Shown here piece by piece: positions 57,892-64,000 of a DNA stretch of 64,000 nt (the first letter of the stretch is position 1; each line of letters begins with the position of its first letter). Below the pieces are notes generated by a model. It worked only from the letters and a program-made list of their open reading frames with translations. It ran no database searches and had not been told where the DNA came from. The position numbers and the translations under genes are program-made. The stretch lies in NCBI GenBank assembly GCA_025529335.1, contig JAMYHX010000075.1:53386-117385 (forward strand). The letters run 5' to 3'. Source of the DNA: Rhizopus sp. PT2906 (taxonomy: Eukaryota; Mucoromycota; Mucoromycetes; Mucorales; Rhizopodaceae).

Positions 57892-58739
57892 TTATACTGA
57901 TACTTTTTCAGAGTTTCCTTTACTATTCTTCTTTTTGGATTGACCATGCTGTCTCTTTTCTAATTCAGTTTGAACCACTGTATTCTGTCGCCATATTTTT
58001 TCGAGTGAAGTCTGTTGTGATAGTCCATGTATTTCTACGATCATGTTTTTATATACTTGTTTTGTTTTGTTTTGTTATGTTTTACCTAACAGTAGCTCAT
58101 TCACTTCATCTGCAATATCATCTCTGTGCTTTTGACTTAGGACATCCTTTACCCTTTCATGTTCCAAGTCTGCATAAGCAATCAAATAGAGGATATTGTT
58201 TGCATATTCCTTGTATATCTCATGACATGGTTTAAGATAGTGCCGTGCAAACTCAATAGCTTCCAATGCGCCTGATGACTTTAATGTCTCGATGAATTGT
58301 TGGCAATACAGCTTATAGATGATAAAATGTGATTTGGATGCATCATTTGTGTCTATTTGTGGTCTATGGGTGAATCTATTATATTCAGCTATCAAGCCTG
58401 GAAAATGCTTCTCCAGTAATGTCAATGCTTGTTCAATGTCACCGTTTTTTATAGAATCATAAATATCTAAAAGAAGAGGATACATCAATATCTTTACATG
58501 AATGTATTCCCTCTGTTTATTCTCTCAACCTTTTCTTGCTTCGACACTTTCCCAATTAATGGTTTCTTCATTCAATGTGTCTAATAATGCTTAGTTCGAC
58601 ATTTGTATATATTTACACGCTCTTTTCTAACCTGTCTCCATATTAACTAGTAAAACAAAAAAAAAAGTGAATAAGCAACATATCCTTGGTAAAGAAAATG
58701 GCTCACTTCAAATAAAAGCAAGTATATGTATGCTTACTA

Positions 58740-58777
<38 letters not shown>

Positions 58778-58948
58778 ATTACTATTACTGATAATATTAC
58801 TGCTGTTGTTGTATTGATTTTGTATTGACAATGCACAACTATCTAATGTGTGCATTTCTTTTAACAATGCTTTGGCTGAACCTTTATAGCAGTAATGAAG
58901 CAAGTACTCCATAATGATAGCTCTACTTTCTACGGTATATTTCTCCAT
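57892..58948 (-). CDS. LisH-CTLH-CRA domain protein (GID/CTLH E3 complex-like)
   Basis: Likely scaffold of a GID/CTLH-type ubiquitin ligase complex, similar to the C-terminal part of RanBP9 or to Gid8/TWA1. Start at 58948: MEKYTVESRAIIMEYLLHYC, with KGSAKALLKEM forming a LisH helix pair. A poly-Ser run (58737-58780) ends exon 1. A 15-nt exon (about 58637-58651) and the exon TLNEETINWESVEARK follow, then the CTLH core DIYDSIKNGDIEQALTLLEK with HFPGL, FIIYKLYCQQFIETLKSSGA and LEAIEFARHYLKP, and the CRA part VKDVLSQKHRDDIADEVNEL. The last exon, from an acceptor near 58041, reads EIHGLSQQTSLEKIWRQNTV and ends at 57892. No SPRY domain is present. Confidence 0.8.
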
Positions 58949-60737
58949 GTGTACAAACAAAAAAAAAGATAATATTATTCGGATAATAAAAAGAGAAAGA
59001 AAGCCAGTTTTTTCATGCGAGCTCACATAAAGACCGACCAACCATATTCCTTTGTTTGTTTACATGTAAACAAAAAAGAAAGTAAATAATGACCCTTCCC
59101 CCTCTTTCAATTAAGAATTTCTCTCTCTATGCACAATGTATTATGAATGAGCTTCACTTGGATAAAATTTAAACGACATACACTAAATCTTAAACTATTA
59201 ATAGTATGAATTCATTCGCATCTTTCGTCATTTTTCCGATTTAATGTGATATATAAATATATCCTTATTATTTTTCTGTACGAGGCTTGCAGAGTTTGGC
59301 TGTACATGAAAACAAGGGCAGATTTCTTCGCTCTATATCGAATTCTACTATGTTATCGATGTGATAAACCGTGTATTCTTCATTATGACACATGTCTTGT
59401 ACACAACTTTAACAGCTGCTCGGTGAGGAACTCAGGGAAGGGGAAGCATCTGGAAACTGCAGTGGATATAAATGGCTAATTAGACATACCAGCTAAAGGA
59501 GAATCCACTGTAAATAAAGTGAATTTCGGTTCCATAAAGTGGTATCCACTATTTCCCTTATCTTGTCAAGGAGAGGCTTACAGCCATGAGTTTAGGTCAC
59601 CTTGAAGCCCTCGATCTCATCAGTTGCTTTGTATAGTTGAACTGATAGAATCGACCATATCACATCAGACCATATTCTTTCAAAGTTTCTTTTGAAAACC
59701 ATATCTACTTTGCGAATACAAAACCTCTGCTGCATTTTGCCTTTGCCGTCTATATTTCTCTTTGTATTCCTGCTTGTGGATGAGCCTAAACTGAACTCCT
59801 CGCTGCTTAAAAAAAAGAAAAAAAGATTATTACATTCGAGAGCTATCCAAAAAAAAAAGCCATAAGCGTTTCAACGTGTCTGCCTCACTTTGATCTGTCA
59901 ACGGGAAATAATTAAATATGAACAGTTTAGAAGCATTGTACAGAGTGAACTTGGCCTCATTCCAGTCAAGTACCTTTCAATGTATAGAAACCTTGCTGCT
60001 TTAGTGTACTATACAGCAAGAGTAATTGACCGTGATGATTTAATGTATTGCATTTTTTTTTTTTTGCTGGCAACTTGGGCAATGGCTACAACCTGTAAGT
60101 TTTTTTTTATCGATGAATGATCATTAAAATAGCCACACAACTTTATCGTAAGGAAGCTTTAAAGCATTCTCAAATGTCTACTATCCCAAGCAAATGCTGT
60201 TGGTTTGAGTTTGTAAAGACATAGATCGACAACAAATAAAGTAGAAACAAAAAGTTGTATATTAATGTGAGATTAAAAGAAAGGCTAGGACTATCATCAA
60301 TGTTATCATCATCTGATACACTATAGAGGATATAACGATTCATACGATTCATAACAAAGCATGTCAAAAACAAAGTCGACAAGAAAGCATTCAAAATATT
60401 ACTCTTATTTTGATCTAAGCTCTGAGTCTGAATTCTATATTTTACAGATCTTGTTCTTGTCACAGATTATCTCATTCTATATGCTAAAATCCTGTATTTT
60501 TCCTTTCAGTTCCCCTTCACAGTTGTATATTCACCTAAACATATGAACTCTGATTTTAATCTTGTTTTTCTCATTTTTATCCAGTCATATATAAATAATT
60601 GGGATACAAGAGAAGATAATCTGATTCGCCTAAAAGAGGAAAGCAATTTTGACTGATTAGCTTGAATATTATATAAGCAAAAATTCTGTAATAAAATTAT
60701 AGAGTTCTCTATCTCTCTTTTTCATCGCTTATTTAAA
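58949..60737. other. Gene-poor stretch, possible unrecognised relics
   Basis: No intact gene seen. Some protein-like fragments with stops occur, for example on the minus strand around 59700-59820 (RGVQFRLIHKQEYKEKYRRQ) and on the plus strand around 59400-59610 and 59890-60050. They may be transposon remains but match nothing I can name. The last ~100 bases form the promoter of the transporter gene. Confidence 0.35.
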
Positions 60738-62277
60738 ATGTCAATTATTGAAATAGAAGGGAATGTGATAGAAGAGAAAGGGCCAAAGGAAGATGCAATT
60801 TCTATCACATCAGAAAAAGAACTAAAGGAACCACCTGATGGAGGAAGAGCTTGGCTTGTTCTTGTAGGCTGCTTTTGCGTAAGTAAAGAAAGGGGGGAAA
60901 ATTGATTTACAGAAATAACTTTTTTTTTTTTTAAAAAAAAAGGGTCTATTTTGCACGTAAGAATATATAAACATGTACATAGAAAGCATGACCTTTTAAA
61001 TGTTATATAAAGACAAGGTTACAATTATGTATGGGGAATATTTTTAAATCATTATAATCAGCATGTATTCAAGGACCAAATGACAGCACTCTCGTGGATA
61101 GGTTCATTATGGTTAGCATTAGCCAATATCGTAGGACCCTTTTACGGCTGGTTTTCCGTAAAGGTTGGATACAAATGGATGCTGATCACTGCTCTCTTTC
61201 TATGCACTTTATCCATGATGCTCTCGAGTATAGCAACTCAAGTAAGAACAAGATGAAAAAAAAAAAAAAGATCAAGACTCGAAAAAAAAAATTTTTAATA
61301 GATTTGGCACTTGTACATCACACAAGGTGTCTTGTCGGGGATCGGTGCCTCTCTTGTCTGGTTTCCATGCATCAGTGCTGCTCAACAATGGTTTTCCAAA
61401 CGTAGAGGCTTTAGTGTTGGTATTGCCATCTCAGGATCAGGATTTGGTGGACTGATTCTGTCCAATATCGTGCAAGCAGCTATAGATCATGTAGGATATC
61501 AATGGGCACTTCGTATCATCGGATTCATTTCATTTGTCTGTCTTGGTATCGCTTCATGTACCGTTCGACCTTTGAATGAACCTTCGAAACAAGAGAATGT
61601 AAAATTGATGGTATTTGATCTGCGTCCGTTTCGAAATAAGCAGTTTATCTTGTTGTTCTGTATTCAATTCGTTGGTAATTTTGCATTCAATGTTCCATCA
61701 AGCTTCTTACCAGGTAAAGTGAGAAAAAAAGTTTTTTTTTGAAAGAACGTCATTGTTCATGATTATAATAGCATATGCCAATTATCTCGGTTTGGATCCA
61801 TGGATTGGTAGTAATATGTCCGCCATTATCTCAGGTGTCATGATTGTCGGTAAAATATCCAGCGGATTCATTAGCGACTTTGTAGGAAGAGCCAATATGA
61901 CGTTCTTTGTGACCACAATGACCGGAGTGATGTGTCTTGCTGTCTGGCTGCCTGCAAAGAATGCAGCGATGATCTGGGCGTTTGCTGCCATGTTTGGATA
62001 CTTTGGTGGAGGACACCTCACGATGGTGCCTGCCCTGTTGGGTCAGATAGTAGGTATGGATGATATTGAAGCAGCGAATGGGATGCTCTTCTTTGCTTGG
62101 TTCTTTGGCGGTCTATTTGGATCACCCATTTGTTCAACGCTTATTAATGATGGAAGTGATCATCCTACCTATTCCCATGCCATTATCTTTAGCGGTGTCC
62201 TCATGATTTTTGCTGGTCTCCTAGCTTGGGCCATCCGTGTGATGAGAGCAGGATGGAATCCGGTTTTAAAAGTGTAG
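60738..62277 (+). CDS. MFS monocarboxylate-type transporter (MCT/MCH family)
   Basis: Plasma- or organelle-membrane carrier of the SLC16-like major facilitator family; substrate unknown. Exons 60738-60878, a 14-nt microexon 60943-60956, 61013-61241, 61302-61713 and 61772-62277 give 433 residues in phase. The cytosolic N-terminus leads to the family signature EPPDGGRAWLVLVGCF in TM1. The microexon supplies GLFCT and joins to QGYNYVWGIFLNHYNQHVF. TM4-5 contain GVLSGIGASLVWFPCISAAQ and FSVGIAISGSGFGGLILSNI. After the central loop the C-terminal bundle has SGVMIVGKISSGFISDFVGR. Twelve helices are expected. Without the microexon the reading frame and TM1 would be broken. Confidence 0.9.
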
Positions 62278-62520
62278 TATTGTTATACAGTTTATAGATC
62301 AATGATATAAACATTATAGAATTATTAGAACATACATGCATTAATAAGCAATAGCTAACCAAACAATCTCAACGTTGAAAAGGGAGACGTAAAATGACAA
62401 AACATCGGTGTACAAACATCGTCTTTGTGTACCCTCCTTTTTTATTTATTTTACACTATTATTTTATTCCTTTTTTTTTTCTTCTTGTTCAAAATAAATA
62501 TACTCCTTTTGAACTACTAA
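62278..62520. other. Short intergenic region between transporter and SHO1
   Basis: The 243 bp between two plus-strand genes must hold the terminator of the transporter and the promoter of SHO1. AT-rich, no exon. Confidence 0.5.
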
Positions 62521-63588
62521 ATGACGAGAGTCCTAGATAATATATTTCTGCTATCAACCATTATACTTGCTTATGTAAAAACAATCATTACGCTTTTATT
62601 TCGTATTTATACCCTTTCTAGGTAGCTTGGTTGATTGCGTTTATTGGAGCATGTGTATTTAGAGTAGGTGTCAGTGGAGGAGCATGGTGGATTATTGTAT
62701 ATGAACTTTTAATCATCATTGGAGTCACTTGTATATTAGTCACAAACACATTTACTCATTATCGAATGATGGTAAATAAAAAAACAAGCTCCCCAAAAAA
62801 AAAGAAGCAGAAAATAATGAATTGGATGTAGATTTTGGCTTTCTTGGGAGCCAGTATTTCCTTATTAACCATGCAATTGGATTATATTACACCTGCTTCA
62901 AGAGTGTTTGGCGGTGGAGCAGGGGCATTTGCTACTGGATATATTATATTAATTATCATTCAGGTATATTTCAGTCCAAAAAAAAAAGAGGTTAAAAATA
63001 ACATGGATCTTCTATAGTTTTTATGGGTCATGATCTTTGGTAGTGATCCAGAGAGTTATATTGGTCAATACGGACCTTCTCATTACGGCAATTCAGTTGG
63101 AATACAGCATCATCGTCAACAGCAACCACAACAACAACAACAGGCATACGAAATGACGGGAGAAAAGACAATTCTGTCTGACCCTCCTGTTCAAACAGCA
63201 ACAACACCAACAACAGCACCAGCAACAATACAAGAACCTAACACAGCATTATCGGCATCAAATCAAGCGACAGAGATGCCTCAACCAAGCCCTGTTGAAT
63301 ATCGTGAAAAAGTCAAAGCCTTACATGCATGTAAGTTGACTTTGTTATCCATGATCAATTAGACTTAACAATTGAAAATAGATCAAGCAAACCCAGATGA
63401 TCCTAATGAATTGAGTTTTGCTAAAGGAGAAGTATTAGAGATTGTAGACCGAAATGGCAATTGGTGGCAAGCACGTAAAGCGGATGGAACAGTTGGTATT
63501 ATTCCAAGTAACTATGTAAGTTAAAAAAAGATGTTTGTATCAGTCAACATTAATTCTGCCTTTCATTTAGTTTGCTCCTCCTTCGTAA
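62521..63588 (+). CDS. SHO1: Sho1-type osmosensor, four-helix membrane protein with C-terminal SH3 domain
   Basis: Membrane anchor of the HOG/filamentation MAP-kinase branch; its SH3 domain recruits the Pbs2-type MAPKK. Exons 62521-62574, 62622-62771, 62832-62963, 63018-63330, 63382-63515 and 63571-63588 give 266 residues in phase. Four helices: IFLLSTIILAYVAWLIAFIG, WWIIVYELLIIIGVTCILV, ILAFLGASISLLTMQLDYI, GAFATGYIILIIIQFLWVMI. A Gln/Thr/Pro-rich linker follows, then the SH3 domain ALHAYQANPDDPNELSFAKG, GNWWQARKADGTVGIIPSNY, complete with ALYDY-like, WW and P-SNY motifs. The last exon codes only FAPPS and stop. Length and order match fungal Sho1. Confidence 0.95.
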
Positions 63589-64000
63589 ACCGCGCCTTTG
63601 TGATTATTGCAATTTTATATCATCAAACATTAAAAAAATGTTACAAGTGCCTAAATTAACCCTGGACTTTTTGTGCACCTAAACGCGTCGCATTTTTTAT
63701 AAACATAGTATCTCATATTAAGTACATAGCATTGATTCATGATCTATGATCTATAGTATTTGTCAGTCTCTGTAGTCAACAAAGAGGACGCTAGGAATGA
63801 GGCAAAAAATGGCACTATTTTACTGTAGAGAAAGCCCCACGGATACCAATAATCATGCGATGTAGCTTTACATAGTATGGCCATATTCTCACTCTAACAG
63901 AATAGTAGCCTCAAAAACTAGTTCAAGGTTATTACAAGATGTAAGGATGTGAGCGTAAAAAAAAAAAGCGTGAAGAGTATACGTTTAGTTTACTTGGGGA
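63589..64000. other. 3' flank of SHO1, no further gene seen
   Basis: AT-rich, without a supported exon up to the window end. Confidence 0.5.

Noticed and set aside
59890..60120. 76-codon plus-strand frame with a hydrophobic end
   Set aside because: The hydrophobic run comes from a poly-T tract; no splice sites, homology or partner exon recognised.
1..64000. CRISPR arrays, bacterial operons, tRNA and rRNA genes
   Set aside because: No regularly spaced direct repeats and no T-arm-like GGTTCGAATCC patterns were noticed by eye. A tRNAscan-SE or Infernal run would be decisive and could not be done here.

Overview
The window looks like nuclear DNA from an early-diverging fungus, most likely Mucoromycota and probably Mucorales. 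Base composition is AT-rich, genes are broken by many introns of about 45-70 nt with GTAAG-type donors, genes are tightly packed, and the protein set is fungal (Sho1, Cox18, ketol-acid reductoisomerase). The transposon debris is of Mutator-like and TnpB/Fanzor-like type. No tRNA, rRNA or CRISPR array was recognised. Species cannot be named from this alone.

Layout. 1.9-6.5 kb: the proteasome-lid genes RPN7 (-) and RPN6 (+) diverge from a 197-bp gap, followed by a farnesylated type I Hsp40 (-). 6.9-10.6 kb: decayed transposon DNA, with a Mutator-like transposase N-terminus and then a broken intron-bearing TnpB/Fanzor-like nuclease gene. 11.4-14.0 kb: a multi-KH RNA-binding protein. 15.2-17.4 kb: an ATRIP/Rad26-like checkpoint protein whose stop codon abuts that of the convergent PDK1 kinase gene (17.4-19.4 kb, with a PH domain). 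19.5-25.0 kb: a membrane protein with a beta-rich ectodomain and a large FG nucleoporin (Nup49/NUP58 type). 25.8-26.4 kb: profilin. 26.6-31.2 kb: a second transposon graveyard holding two different TnpB-like families and a Mutator-like transposase whose catalytic core is deleted. 32.0-36.3 kb: ILV5, a GT49 glycosyltransferase and a secreted acid phosphatase. 36.3-39.2 kb: a near-perfect inverted repeat and an unidentified gene or relic. 39.2-40.5 kb: OMA1. 40.5-43.6 kb: sparse, one unidentified spliced gene. 43.6-45.4 kb: histidyl-tRNA synthetase. 45.5-48.9 kb: a third transposon graveyard, again TnpB-like on (-) beside Mutator-like on (+). 49.4-64 kb: a dense gene block of universal stress protein, CSN3, a SAC3-domain protein, cobalamin adenosyltransferase, a bacterial-type sugar O-acetyltransferase, COX18, ribosomal protein eL38, a LisH-CTLH-CRA protein, a monocarboxylate-type transporter and SHO1.

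Functional themes. Three PCI-domain scaffold proteins (Rpn6, Rpn7, Csn3) occur in one window. There is signalling (PDK1, Sho1, CTLH), mitochondrial quality control and assembly (Oma1, Cox18), and an enzyme of vitamin B12 use, which is unusual for a fungus. The most notable non-housekeeping signal is the repeated pairing of Mutator-like transposase remains with TnpB/Fanzor-like nuclease remains, including a second, divergent TnpB-like family at 28.8-31.2 kb.
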